Source of the DNA: Dactylis glomerata
Lineage: Eukaryota; Streptophyta; Magnoliopsida; Poales; Poaceae
Assembly (NCBI GenBank): GCA_007115705.1
Contig: QXEO01000382.1
Location: forward strand, 7,779,318-7,843,317
Direction: 5' to 3'
DNA length: 64,000 nt
Numbering within the stretch: the stretch's first letter is position 1; each line of letters begins with the position of its first letter. This document shows positions 12,451-25,206 of this stretch, one piece after another. The translations under genes and the position numbers were made by a program. The notes under the pieces were generated by a model. That model had not been told where the DNA came from, ran no database searches, and was given only the letters and a program-made list of their open reading frames with translations.

Positions 12451-15400
12451 TTAAAACCTTGTGTACCTGAAAAGTTCTGGATATGCTTATCTCAAATCTT
12501 CTTCTTTTTCCCAAGTTGCTTCCCGTTCAGAATGATGTTTCCATTGCACTTTGCAGAACTTTATTGCACGATTCTGAAGCCTCTTCCAGTTCTCCCCTAA
12601 GATCTTTATTGGCTTCTCCTCATAAGTCAAGTCTGCTTGAAGATCTAGGTCATCATGAGTAATAGAATCTTCAGGTGCTTTCAGACACTTCCGAAGTTGA
12701 GAAACATAGAAAACGTTGTGAACTTGCTTCAATTTTGCTGGAAGCTCCAATTCAAAAGCAACACTCCGATTCTGACTCAAAATCTTGAATGGTCCAATAT
12801 ATCTCGGGCTTAACTTCCCTTTAATACCGAACCTCTTGATTCCTTTCATATGACTAACCTTCAAATAGACCATATCCCCTACTTTGGGCTCCCATGTCCG
12901 CCTCTTTTGATCTGCATAACTCTTTTGTCTACTCTGGGCTATCTTCAAACGATCACGGATGATATCAATGATACCTTGTTTCTCCTTGATGAAATCAGTT
13001 TCAAATTCTTGGTTGCCTCCTGGCTCAAACCAACATATTGGAGATCTACACTTGCGTCCGTAGAGTACTTCAAATGGTGCTGCCTTTAAGCTGCTTTGAC
13101 AGCTGTTGTTGTAAGAAAACTCTGCTAATGGTAAGTGTTCATCCCACGAACCTCCAAAATCTAGAGCACATTCACGTAGCATATCCTCCAGGATTTGATT
13201 AGTTCTTTCTGTTTGCCCTCCAGTTTGAGGATGATAAGCAGTGCTGAAATCCAACTGTGATCCCAGTGCTGCATGTAGATTTCCCCAGAATGTTGGTGTG
13301 AAAACAGACCCTCTATCTGAGACGATCTTCTTGGGCACTCCATGCTTGCTGACGATTTCTCTTACATGGACCTCTACCAACTTTTCTGCACTATCTTTCT
13401 GGTTCACAGCCAAGAAATGTGCACTTTTGGTGAGTCGATCATCTATCACCCATATCATATCCTTGTGTCTCTTGGTTAAAGGTAAACCAGAAATAAAATC
13501 CATTCCGATTTCCTCTCATTTCCACTCCAGAATATCCAAAGGTTGTAGTAACCCTACTGGACTTTGATGTTCTGCCTTGACTCTCTGACAAGTGTGGCAT
13601 TCCGCTACATACTTGGCTATATCCCGCTTCATGTTATTCCACCAGAACAACTCCTTGAGATCCATGTACATCTTCGTACTTCTCGGATGAATGGAGTATG
13701 GTGTCTCATGAGCCTCCTTGAGTATCAGTCCTTTGATCTCCGGTATATCTAGCACACAAATTCTGTTTTGGAACCAGAGTGAATTGAAATCACCTAGACG
13801 GAATTCAGATGGTCTACCCTCTTCAATCCTGCGGATTTCTTTAGCGATGAAAGGATCTTCATCTTGTCTTCTGAATATAGTATACTTCAAGTCGCTTTGT
13901 CTTTCCTCCATCACCCTCATAGTGAAAATACTTCCCAAAGATTTGACTTCTAGACATTGTATTTCCAGTCTTTCAAGATCCTTGAGCAATTCCTCCGGAA
14001 GTTCTCTATCCATTAGCTGGGTTTCTATACTCTTCTGACTTAATGCATCGGCTACCACATTAGACTTTCCAGGAGTATAGTTGATGGTAAGATCATAATC
14101 CTTGATCAACTCTAGCCATCTTTTCTGCCTCATATTCAACTCCTTCTGAGTATAGAAGTATTTAAGGCTCTTGTGATCGGTGTATAGCTCACATTTAGCA
14201 CCATAAAGAAATTGCCTCCATTGCTTGAGAGCAAACACAACTGCTGCCAATTCTAGGTCATGTGTTCGGTAATTAACTTCATGTGGCTTGAGTTGTCTTG
14301 AACCATAAGCAATTACCTTTCGGTCTTGCATCAAAACACAACCCAATCCATTCTTGGATGCATCGCAGTAAACTGTGTAATCCTTACCAGTTTCTGGTAC
14401 TGCTAAGATAGGTGTTGTTGTGAGTCTCCTCTTTAGCTCTTGAAAGCTCTCTTCACACTTTTCGGACCACTCAAATGGAGTATTTTTCCTTAACAATTTT
14501 GTCATTGGCCCAGCTATCTTCGAAAATCCTTCAATGAATCTCCGATAGTATCCGGCCATTTCCAGAAAACCTCTGATTTCCTTCACATTGGTTGGTGCTT
14601 GCCAATCCAAAACTGACTGAACTTTGCTTGGATTCACGGTAATCCCCTCCTTGCTAATGACATGACCAAGAAATTCCACTTGATCCAACCAGAATTCACA
14701 CTTGCTAAATTTAGCATACAACTGATGTTCCCTTAGCACTTGTAATGCTATTCTGAGATGTTTAGCATGATCCTCTTTATTCTTAGAGTATATCCGAATG
14801 TCATCGATGAACACTATCACAAACTTGTCCAGGTATGGCATGAAAATCTTGTTCATCAAATTCATGACGATTGCTGGAGCATTGGTCAAACCAAAAGGAA
14901 CAACTAAGTATTCGTGATATCCATACCTTGAGACAAATGCAGTCTTTGGTACATCTTCTGGCTTGATTTTAATTTGATGATATCCAGATCTCAGCTCAAT
15001 CTTGGAGAAAACCCCAGGTACATGAACTTGATCAAACAAATCTTGAATCAAAGGATACTTGTTCTTGATGGTGACATTGTTCAGATTCCTGAAATCCCCA
15101 CACATTCTTCTGCCTCCATCTCTTTTATCAACAAATATAACTGGCGAACCCCAAGGTGATATACTTTCTTGGATAAATCCCTTACTTTCCAACTCATCCA
15201 GCTGCTCATTCAGTTCTTTCAACTCCTTAGGGCCCATTTTATAGGGTGCTTGAGAAATTGGTGCTGTGCCTGGCTTCAGATCAATGGTGAATTCTATTTC
15301 CCGATCCGGTGGCATTCCCGGTAATTCCTAAGGAAATACATCCAGGAACTCATTAACCACTGGAATATCCTCCAACTTGGCCTCCTTCAATGAATTGAGT

Positions 15401-17004
15401 TGAATTCCAATCTCCACATGGGTGTGCTTATCTGCTTGATAAGTGATCCTCCCACCTCCAGGCTTCCGGATTGACACAGTCTTCTCTTCACAATCAATGT
15501 GTGCTCCATGATCGGACATCCAATCCATACCCAGAACAACTTCAATGTTTTTAAGTGGAAGAACATAGAGATCGGCGAAATAAGGACAATCACAGATCGT
15601 AATGACCTGGTCTGGTTTGAATTGGGATACTAAAAGTTTACCCCCGGTCGTCACCACCACCATAGGATGAGCTATCGCCTGACACCTTAACCCATATTTT
15701 TCGACGAAATCTTTGGAAATGAATGATGTAGTGGCACCGGTATCAAAAAGAACTTTGTCGGGATGAGTAAGGATGTTGAGCGTACCTATGACCGCCGTTT
15801 CAGAGTTGTTAGCTTCCTCCAGAGATGAGCAATTCAGCTTCCCAAAAGTCCGGCCTCTTTTCCCATTTCCATTCTTGCTGCTACTGCCACCTCCAAATGC
15901 AGGTCGTCCACCTCCTCCTGTCTTGCCTCCACTGTTAACTGGCCAACCACCGGCTAGTTTGTTAGGGCAATCTGGCCGAATGTGCCCCTCTTTTCCACAA
16001 GCATGACATATAATCCTTGGCTTCATACATTCACTCTTGAAATGTCCTGGAAGTCCACAATTGTGACAGGTGATCTGACCTTTTGGTGTGAACGTCTTCC
16101 GATTGGGTAGAACTCCTCATGTCCTAACCCTGGGTTTGAAACTCAGATTTGGAGTACTTCGAGTTAGCTGAACTCTCTTGGCCTCAGTCTTGGCCCTCTT
16201 CATTCGGCTCATCTGAACCAACTTGTAATCATTCTCCCATGTGATGGTTGTATCCATCAATTCTTGGAAGTTACGCGGCTTAGTCAACTTCATCTGCATT
16301 GCCACGTATGGATCCAGTCCCCTGAGGAACCTTTTCATCCTCTTGTTGTCAGTACTCACCTCGTCACTTGCATAACAAGAGAGTCTCGTGAACTCCTTGA
16401 TATAAGCCATCATTGTTGCACTCCCCTGCTTGAGGTCTTCAAATTCCCGCCTCTTGAGCTCAACCACACTTTCTGGCACATGGAAGGTACGGAACTTTTC
16501 CTTAAACTCTTCCCAAGAGAATACCTTCTCCGGATGTTGCAATGTCACTTCGTTATCCCACCATGCTCCAGCTGGTCCAGATAGAAGATGTATAGCATAT
16601 CGAACCTTCTCCTCGTCATTGGCTCCAACAGCCTTCAATTTTCTCTCCGTGTCCATAAGCCAGTCTTCCGCATCCATAGGTTCCACCGCGGAAGCAAAGG
16701 GAAGTGGTTTTGCATTGAGTAAGTCAGAAAGACTTACCCCTCTTGCTTCCTGAACCCTTCCGGCTCCAACATGCCCCATGAGTTCTTGCATAAACTTGTT
16801 CTGCGTTTCTTGCATGAACTGCATATACTGCATAAAGCTTTGCTCCGCCAAAGGCCTGAATGGTGGTGGTGATAAATGATCTTGAGCTTCTTGATCAGCC
16901 TTAGCTTTGGCTTCCCTTTCTGCCTGCTGGTAATTCATTGCCTTAGTTTGACCTTCTTGCGCCAAACGTTGATCTTCGGCTTTGGCAGCTACACCCGTAT
17001 CCAT
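12451..17004 (-). pseudogene. Chromovirus gag-pol polyprotein, one frame with four nonsense codons
   Basis: One uninterrupted frame of about 1,518 codons from ATG at 17004, broken only by TGA (16117-16119), TAG (15328-15330), TGA (13516-13518) and a terminal TAA at about 12487. There are no frameshifts. Domains in order are gag (AEDWLMDTERKL ... GPAGAWWDNEV); two CCHC zinc knuckles (CHNCGLPGHFKSEC and CHACGKEGHIRPDC); protease LFDTGATTSFIS; RT with VFIDDIRIYSK as the catalytic FIDD; RNase H with YCDAS and YTDHKSL; the integrase H2C2 finger (HPRS...CHTCQRVK); a DDE core with SDRG and QTERTNQ; and a C-terminal chromodomain (YEEKPIKIL ... FCKVQWKHHSEREATWEKEEDLR). TGG-to-TGA fits the stop in the EWK-stop-EEIGMDF context. 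The chromodomain probably directs insertion to heterochromatin, as known for chromoviruses. The whole enzyme set is present but not translatable without readthrough. Confidence 0.92.
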
Positions 17005-17348
17005 AGCCCCTCTAGTCCTGTAACATCAAGCGAAGATCTCATAATTACACCATGCCCATGCTTTCTGAGCTTCACTTCATTCCCAGAACTAGTCACACAA
17101 TGGAAAATAGAAATCCAACTCCGAATGGAAGATCGCAAGAAAACCAAATACAAGGTACATATTATACAACACATACAAACTGGTACATAGTCATTATTAC
17201 AACACGTACTCTCACAAGTGGAGTACACTCATAGATCGAGACTGGAAAGTTCTACCGTCTCTCTTATTATTACAACATGCTACTAGCACTAGCTGCATTC
17301 ACAGATACAACTAAGCTTCTGACTTGGTCTTGATATCCTGTCCTGGTC
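17005..17348 (-). other. Spacer between extra ORF and gag (element II)
   Basis: 344 bp without a convincing frame separate the upstream ORF from gag. Nothing else recognisable is seen. Confidence 0.5.
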
Positions 17349-18518
17349 TCACGGCTCATAGTACATGCCCGGAGTCCACCCGTGCTGGTGTGTAGTCCGA
17401 CGCACTGTCTCTGGAACGAACGGCCTACCGCCCGGAACATAGTCCGAGTCAGACGTGTCCATCGTAGAGGTATCACTCAACACGAGTCCATTCAGTCCGA
17501 GGTAACTCTCAAAGTATACCCTGGTCTCGTGAGCAGTCATAGTCGGGAAAGGCTCCGCCTCTCCATAACACACACTCTCAGTGCAGTAGGTGTGGTCAAA
17601 CGGTGTATCCTGCTCCATAGGTGTCTCAATCGGCTCCTGACTCTCAAACTGAACCTCCATAGGATCCTCCTCCTCAACAGATACAACATGAGTGACTATG
17701 GCATCTCCTCCTCCTGCCGCCTGAGCTGTCCCTCCATACGAGCTAGTATACTGCTGACCATCTCCCAGCCAATCAAACCTCCACCCATCAGAGTTCTCAA
17801 TGGGAAGCTCGGACTCCGAGACCCCCTTGAGACCCTACTGCACCTCCATACTAGAAGTAATAACTGGGAAATGTATAGGCTCTGGAGTGGGTGAATACCT
17901 GGAAGGTCCAGGCTATGTCGGGTAACTGTGAGTTCCCACAACTGGTGAGAAGTGTGATCCCTCCGACTCCTGCCTAGTCATCTGTGCTCGCTCCTGCCTC
18001 CTAGTAGTGTCTGTGAGGTCATCAAGCATCTCTGCCTTGTCCTCAACAATGACCTGGTGGGTGTTATATAGTGATCCCACCATCTTCCTATACCTATCGA
18101 GAAGTCTAGCTGCCAACTTCGGCTTCTTGTTTACCAGAACATCGTGATCCATTCCTGGCTCATCCATCAGTGAGTCATGAGGAATAGCGGTAAAAGTGGT
18201 ACCTGCTAACTCCACCGCTCTGTACTCCCTGATAGTCGCAATAGCTCGAACTACCGCCTCGTGATAAGCTGCGGTCTCTCCTCTTCCTTCTCCGGAAGGC
18301 TGAACTGGACTAGGTGCTAATCCATCGGGTAGCATGATCACGACACGGTACTTGACCGCAGTCCCGTCATCCTTGTAAGTATAGGTCTTAACAGGGATGT
18401 CGGTGCTGAGTCCAAAAGCCTGTAGCAGTGATCCTAACTGCTCAGTCAAAGATCCCTCATAGTCTTCCAGAGTCTTCCTCTGTGACCAAATGGTGCGTGC
18501 TGGAAATCTCGATGCCAT
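17349..18518 (-). pseudogene. Extra ORF upstream of gag in the Tekay element (unknown function, two stops)
   Basis: From ATG at 18518 (a Met further up at 18581 is in frame but less likely) a frame of about 390 codons runs to TGA at 17349. It is interrupted by two TAG codons, at 17913-17915 and near 17838. It lies between the primer site and gag, on the gag strand. The N-terminal third has a beta-strand-rich segment (KYRVVIMLPDG) followed by a helix-like segment (ETAAYHEAVVRAIATIREY). This order recalls a double-stranded-RNA-binding-like fold, but that is only inference. The remainder is charged and low in complexity (RRQERAQMTRQESEG; later Asp/Ser-rich). No catalytic motif is visible. It could be a structural or RNA-handling accessory protein. 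Confidence 0.55.
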
Positions 18519-18722
18519 AGTAGCTATACAGGAATAGGATATAGAATTAGTATGATGCATCATAATAAAGAATTGTAACACTAAAAATATGACCCTGTTA
18601 TTCCCAAGTGAATAACCATCATAGATTTAGAGAAATCTTTACCGTTGCTACTAGACTCCTACAGGTTCTATCCCTTTACTAGGTTTCCAACCTAAGGTCA
18701 AAGCAATTGCTCTAATACCAGC
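18519..18722 (-). other. Element II leader with initiator-tRNA-Met primer binding site (18703-18720)
   Basis: The minus strand reads TGGTATTAGAGCAATTGC at 18720-18703, one change from the common TGGTATCAGAGC primer site complementary to plant initiator tRNA-Met. It lies two bases from the LTR end (ACCGCA). The rest is untranslated leader. Confidence 0.8.
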
Positions 18723-21700
18723 TGCGGTGACCCAGCATACCACTGCATGTTGTAGTATGCAAGTCGTTGATATAACACTTGCGGAACGACCCTCCACAAA
18801 TATTACATCCCTTAGAATGGTACAACAGAAACATTGCAGGCCCAAATACAAACTAAACTTTATATTATTACAAACCAAAGCGTGATGATAACGAGATGCT
18901 CCCCATAAGAGAACACCTCAAGTTCTTAGTGTTTACAAAAACTGGAAAGCTTCAAATAATTAAACATGTGAAGAACTCAACAACTTATTCCTACTCTACA
19001 GTTGCTCGGTTCCTCGACTATGAAACTATTCTACTAGTTAGTCTTTCTTCACTCTGAGTCCTCGTCTGAAGACGCTCCATGGCGTATGAAGTAATCCACG
19101 CCTTCGACTCCGTGAGAAAGATCTGGCTCCTCGTAGAAGATGTCCTGCTGGCCTCCGATGGTGTTCAGAGCCACCTCGTCTAGCTCTTCACAGTCTAGCA
19201 AGGGTTTAAGAGATTGGGGGTGAGTAACGAGCGTTACCCAGCAAGTTTCTTTAGAAAGAAGTTGTGTGATATGCACTATCTATAGCCATGGACCCAAAAG
19301 AGTCATAGGCTAATGCAAGGTTTTATCAAAGGTTTCTTGAAAGATTGCTTTTACTTTAGAAAACTATGCCCAACAGCCAACACAGGGTATTAGTGCCTTG
19401 AGAGCACCTTTTCTGCCACGTTCGCAGCTCCTTCCCGCAACAAGGGGTAACATGTCACATATTTTTACACTCTGCAGAGGTGTGTCCTTCCAAAATAGAT
19501 CAAAGCCTTGCTGCACAACCGGGCGTACATTCCCATCCCCACTTCCATGGTGTGGGGCCCAGCCATTGATCCAAGCCATTCACTGCCTTCTCCGCACAAC
19601 ACATGCCCACCCAATTCACGCAAGCAGGTTGTGCTCCTGATATTCACCCCCAACGATGAAGTACCTAGGCGTCCCTTGTGGACCATCATAGACACCAGTG
19701 GCCATGGGCACTAAGGGGTCCCACCCATGTGCATGTATTCTCGCAAGACATACGGCGAACGGTAGCTGAGTGTCCGTTGACATGCAAACGAGAGAAGATA
19801 CAGATGACTTTCCCGTCCCATTCCAAGTCTTATTGGACGACACGGTTTTTATGGCACAAGAATAATTGTGGCATTGGTAGTTAATCCTAGGTTTACTTTC
19901 CCGTGCAAGTGAAACCTCCACCACAACAATCTTACCGTGGTTCCACCTGCCAGCCATCCTACGTTATCACCACTGGTCGATAACCACTAGTCATATTACT
20001 TAGGAAAATAGATTTCCATCATTTTTGAAATGTTAGAGTTTGAAGTCAACACTTTGCAAGTAGTTTCAAAACCAGTGCAACCAAGAGATATGAGCAAGAT
20101 AAACTTGCCTTATGACTGAAAGGTAGTGGAGTCGGATACTTGGCGATGCTCCTGATCTCCTTGTTCTACAGAAATCCAATCATTGTCCGGTAAGGACAAT
20201 GTTTAAAGAAGCAAATGGATGCTATGTGCAATGATATGCAATGCATGGTGATTCTTTGTCTTTCTTTACTTATTTGTGTGTTTTACCTAAGACTGGGTAT
20301 GGTTAAATTGTTTTAACACAACACAAAGTACTATTGGTGTGTTTTACCCTAAATATGGTATTGAAACAATTAATTAAAGTTTGAAATCAATTTTTAAATT
20401 ATAAAACTTTTGTTGGAGTTATTTGAAAAGAAAAGGATTAGTTTAATAAAGAAAAGAATTAATTTTTATTTTGATTAATAAAAATTAGGATTTTTGAAAA
20501 TGGAAATTAAAAGATTTCAAAGTTTGAATTAAAAAGTGAATAAGAAATATAATTTTAATCAAATATTCAATTCATTAAAGATAAGAAAATTATTTTATAG
20601 AGTTAAATCAAACAGTTTTATTTCAGTTTTGGATTTGAATTAATTCAAAAGAAAACAGAACTTAAAATTTGAAATATGGATTTGATTTGGAAATGGGCCG
20701 TGGCCCATTGGCCTGGCCCAATCCACCCGGCTGGGTCTAACCCAAACAGCCAGGACCTGGGTCGGTCAAACCAACCTAGACCTACCTCGAACTCGCACCA
20801 CTCTCCTCTCGAGCTCCTCTGTGAACCCTAGCCACCGCCGTCGTCGCCCGACCATTCCGGCCAGCTCCGGTGGCTTCCACCGCCGTCGCCTGGGGCAAAA
20901 CGGTCGCCTCAACGCCCTCTACCCCTCCTCCAGTTAGATTCGGCAGTTGCTTCCTTTCCGACGAGATCCTGGCTGTTCCCCAATTGGGTTCTGCCAGCTC
21001 CTATCGCCTCCGATCTCGATGCCTCGCCGGGTCCTTTCCCCGGTGCTCGATGGCGTGTCAATGGTGGTGGAAGCGCCCAAGATGGGGTGCTCCCGGTGTT
21101 GCCACGGTGAAGTTGACCCCGGGCCGCGCCTGGTTGGCCACGCGGGCACTGCCCCGCCATGCCAGCCAGGTAAGCACCTGGGCGGTTGGTGAGTAACTCC
21201 GTCTTCCTCTCTGCTACCTCCTTCTCCCCCATGGCTGTTGTCACTGGCCATACTAGCCATGACTTGCTGCGCCAAGCACACTGGCCGAGCTCTGTGATGT
21301 GGTTAGCTCATGCTTGTTTGATGGTGGATTCAGTTAGCTGCTACTGATGCTTCTTACATGATGTGATTCAGTTATACTTGTATCCCTCTGTCAGTAAAGT
21401 TTACTGACAGAGGTGTTATTTCTGAACCTGATGACTTTGTGAAATTCAGATATGAATTGCTGCTTGTTAGATATGATTCCTAGCTTGATAGCCTAGGAAG
21501 ATGATTTGGTACAAATCAACTTGATACTACTGGTGTACTGAAATGGTTGTGATCTTGCCCTAGGCTTTATCTGTGATGCCCTGAGCAATGCTATGTGTGT
21601 GTAACTGAATTCATTGATTCAGTTCTGTTGCTGTTGGTCTTACTGATTCCTTGCAGAAGCTAGGGAAAATGATATATGTGAACTCTCTCACTGGTTGGCT

Positions 21701-23298
21701 TTAAGCAACTATGATTGTGTTTGTGTTGAGGTGCATGACCATTTGGTCATGTGCCCAGCAACCAATCCTATAAAGCTAGCTTTTTGGTGAAACTTTCCTT
21801 TGTTTCTGGCCAGTGATGCTGGTCTGAGGCCAGATTTAGGTAGTGAGGTGCACTACTTGTTTTTGTGCCCACTTCAGTGAATTCTGAATTTGTGCTTAGT
21901 AAAACTTGTGTGGTTGAGGTGCATGTCCATCAGAACATGTGTCCAGCACAAGCTTGCTTTGTGTGGTTTAAGTTGTTGCTACTCTACACTGCCTATGAAG
22001 CAAAAGCTGAGGCCTTTTCCTTGGTTGTAACTATTTTGCCTTGCAAATAACCTACCAGTGATGTACTAAGCAAAGCATCACTTTGCTAGTCTGAGGGAAA
22101 TAGATTCCTAATCCATCCATGCATGCAAGCATATGTTGGCAATCAATTGCTTGTATAGTTTGCAAGGAAGTCAACCTGTGGTTGAGATATGGATGGTGTG
22201 GTCTTGAGGATGGTTTGCTGCTGCTGCTGGTGGTGGTTCTTGATGTAGTGGTGACTACTCTGGTTGCCTGCCCTTCTCCTCCTTGATCAAGTCCTGGCTT
22301 GCCTACCCTTCTCCTCCTTGGTCAGCTCCTGGTGGCTTGCCTTCTTCTCCTGGTCAGGGGCTGCTCCACCTTGCCTTGTTCTTCAGCTTCTAGGATTCAA
22401 TCCATGTTCTATTGATTTATGTTCTGGTGTGGTGGTGCTGTGCTAGAGAACTGTTATGTTCTCCTGATGGTTTGGTGCTGGTCGAATGGTTGCTGCTTCC
22501 TCTGGTCGTGCTCATCTCCTCCAGCTGCTGGCTCGGCTGGTTGCTGTGGTGCTGCCAGCAGCTCACTCAGTCAGATTACTGAGCTGCTTGTGAGCAGCTA
22601 CTCTGCTTGTCACCTAGGATTGATCTGATCCTCACTACTCTCTCTGTGACGCTGTGAAAGCTAAAGTGTTGGGTGCACAGACTGTTTGTACCAACTTGAT
22701 AAAAATAGATACTAAACTTGGTCCAGATACTCAATGATGCAAATGGCAATATAATTGCCAAAGTCTAAGAGTAATTTCATACTAACCCTAACTCTGTTTT
22801 CTTTTATTTGCTGTTTATTTTGCAGGTTGATGATTCAAGATCATCATGAAGATCTTGAAGATGCAAAAGCTAGTTTAGGATTAGTTTTCTTTTATTTTTC
22901 ACTTTTGTAATTTTCTTTTTACTTTACCAATATGTAAAGACATTGTAAATGTGTTTAATATTAATAAAGTAATATTTCAGTTTGCTTTATTTACTTATTC
23001 CAGTTCTATTATCCAACTCAATTTATTATTGAGTTATCTTTTATTAATAATTATTTATTCTAGTTTAATAATATTCAAAACCCAAAATGAAATTCCAAAA
23101 TCACTTAAACAACATCATCAAGAGATCATAGCATAGCTCATAACATTCTAATAACCTCTAACCCTAGATGTTATTAGTTAGAAGCTTTGCTCTCTCAGGT
23201 TTTTGAATTTGCGAAAAATTTACTCAGATTTTAGATGCATGAATGAACAAAGGTCCTAGTTCTACCCTTCGTTTGATCCTAAATGCTGGGATATTACG
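18723..23298 (-). repeat. Element II, 5' LTR (4576 bp)
   Basis: The complete LTR runs from GGGATATTAC at its right end to TGCGGTGACCC at its left end (minus-strand TG...CA; the outermost base at 23298 is G where the sister LTR has A). Its end segment (GTGACCCAGCATACCACTGC) is shared with LTR VII at 55338, so the two belong to related families. It carries the gene-like antisense module at 20690-21200. Confidence 0.88.
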
Positions 23299-24435
23299 GC
23301 AAACTTGGTTTTTAGGAGTTGGATGCACGAGTAGAGCTCATACTCAGTACAAAATGAGGGCTAGCAAAAGACTGGGAGCGACCAACTAAGAGAGCAATAA
23401 CGGCCATAATCACGCAAAGTGACAAAGTAACATTAAAAGAAGAATATGATGGCATCAAAAGTCAAAAACTAAATGATCATAGAGGCTTATGGTGACTTTG
23501 TATGAGTCAAACATGTGTGAGCATGCGCCAAGTCAACCCAAATAAAGCATCAAGGAGAAAACCAAAATAATGCTTCCAAATAATAAAAACAACGCATGAT
23601 TTTTTCAAAGGCTCATTAAGCAATCTCAGTCATTTGAGACAATCATGCTACAGCAAAAATCACTAAGCATACTATCAAAAAGACATCAAGCATGACATAT
23701 AAAACATGCATAAGGCATCCCCAAGCTTTGATGCTTGTACTTCTTGGATATTTCTTGGGGTGCATGGGCATCCCCAAGCTTGAGCTTTTGTCCATTCTTC
23801 AACTCATTTCATCATTCTCCAATCCCTACACTTGAAAACTACCTTCATATAAAACTAAACACAATTCTATTAGCAACATTAGTGCAAGCATAATAATGAA
23901 TCAAACCCTTTTTGCTTCAGATTTCAACTCAAAACCACCACATATAAAGTATATACTACTGTAGCAACTTCCCCAAAAGTTCCGTGATCAAAAGAACTAA
24001 AAAAGAAAGCGATAAAGAGGCAAACACAAATAGTGTCAGAAATCTGTCAAAACAGAACAGCTGACAAAGGTCGATTTTTTTGAAGGTTTTCTGTTACTCA
24101 AATCAAAAAATGTATAACTAATGAAAGTTTGGATATAACCCGGGGCATATGCACAAGAAATCGCAGGTCAAAAAGATATACAAAGAATGTTCACGAATTT
24201 TTACGGTGTAACATCGAAATCTGTTTCAGGACAGCAACATCCCTAAATCGTACCTCACTCAAATTAGAGGCTTCTCTTGGCACAACAACAAAATAAAAAG
24301 GATAAGGAGCGGTTATGACAGTAGTAATAACTTCCAAGACTCAAATAAAATAAAAATTACCAAAAATAAAACAATGGGTTATCTCCCAAGAGTGCTTTTC
24401 TTTAACGCCTTTGAGCTAGGCGCAGAAAGTGTGAA
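23299..24435 (-). other. Element III trailer (partial, with deletion)
   Basis: Homologous to 2897-4487 of element I, but lacking roughly the part matching 3300-3760. It keeps both internal polypurine-tract copies (23715-23728, 23768-23781) and the block that follows the stop codon. No gene is seen. Confidence 0.7.
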
Positions 24436-25027
24436 TCAAGTATTTTCAAAAGAAGCATTAAGATCCATTGCAGATGTCTTTTCAATAAGGCATTGTATTG
24501 CATCCACATAAGTGTTTGAAGACCCCTTGTGCTCATGCTTTGGTTCACTCAAATCACTAAACAAATTTTCAGGACAGATCCAATCAATTTTTTTCCAAAG
24601 CATCATGCAATCCCAAAAGTTTGCTAGATATTGGTACTTGGGTTTCTTCATTGTTTGTACTAACAACCTCTATATGTGAGCCAAGCTTATTAAAACGCTT
24701 AAGAACTTTCCTAGCTTCAATGGCAACATCTCTAAATTATCTATGCAAAGTTTCCAAAATAAAAGCTTTCTTTTCGGGGTCTTCAATATCATGAAGCTTA
24801 AGAAACATGTGTTGCATAAAAGGATTAAGGCTAGCAAACCTAGCTTCTAACATGTGAACTAAATAAGCAGAAGCAACTTCATAACTAGGAGCAAGCTCAG
24901 CCAAAGATTTTTCCTCAACATCTTTATGCATGCTAATATGATTAAAGAACTCCTCAATGTTACTTTTCCCAATAATAGAACCACTACCTACTGAGAGGTC
25001 CTCCAAAACATACTTAGGGAACAGCAT
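24436..25027 (-). pseudogene. Decayed copy of the 197-residue Sabrina-like cassette ORF
   Basis: Starts at 25027 with MLFPKY and aligns throughout with the intact protein of element V. Shared segments include GSGSIIGK, IEEFFNHISMHKDVE, YLVHMLEARF and FLKLHDIED. A nonsense codon follows the LETLHR position, where V has LETLRRE. A small deletion near the Lys-Asn-Phe-Asp-Trp position shifts the frame, after which DWICPENLF and the C-terminal NASFENT are recovered. Function unknown; the position, first in the transcript after the primer site, is that of gag. Confidence 0.8.
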
Positions 25028-25206
25028 AATGAACTAAAAGTAAATAAATAACAACTATAAAGGAAACTAAGTTTTTTGTGTTTTTGATAAAATGGTGCAA
25101 GTAAAAATAAAGTAAAGCAAAACAATAAACAAAGTAAAGGATGTGCGTGTGAAACTCCCCTTGCAGAAGTCTTCTTCCTCCCCGGCAACGGCGCCAGAAA
25201 ACAGCT
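25028..25206 (-). other. Element III leader with perfect tRNA-Asp primer site (25179-25196)
   Basis: The minus strand reads TGGCGCCGTTGCCGGGGA, fully complementary to the plant tRNA-Asp 3' end. The T-rich leader follows, as in the other copies. Confidence 0.85.

Larger units (their letters stand above)
8371..23298 (-). mobile_element. Element II: Tekay/Del-lineage chromovirus with 4.6-kb LTRs
   Basis: Very long direct repeats (8371-12417 and 18723-23298) flank a 6.3-kb interior read on the minus strand. The interior runs: initiator-tRNA-Met primer site, extra ORF, gag, protease, RT, RNase H, integrase, chromodomain, purine-rich tract. The left LTR lacks the part matching 18723-19268 because element I is inserted in it and the remainder is beyond the window. 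By eye the first 240 aligned LTR bases differ at about 7 places, so the insertion is fairly recent. It is inserted in the trailer of element III at 23298/23299. Assignment to Tekay/Del rests on the C-terminal chromodomain and gag-pol sequence style. Confidence 0.85.

Noticed and set aside
25179..25196. Possible tRNA-Asp gene
   Set aside because: Only the 18 bases complementary to the tRNA 3' end are present, next to an LTR; this is a primer binding site.
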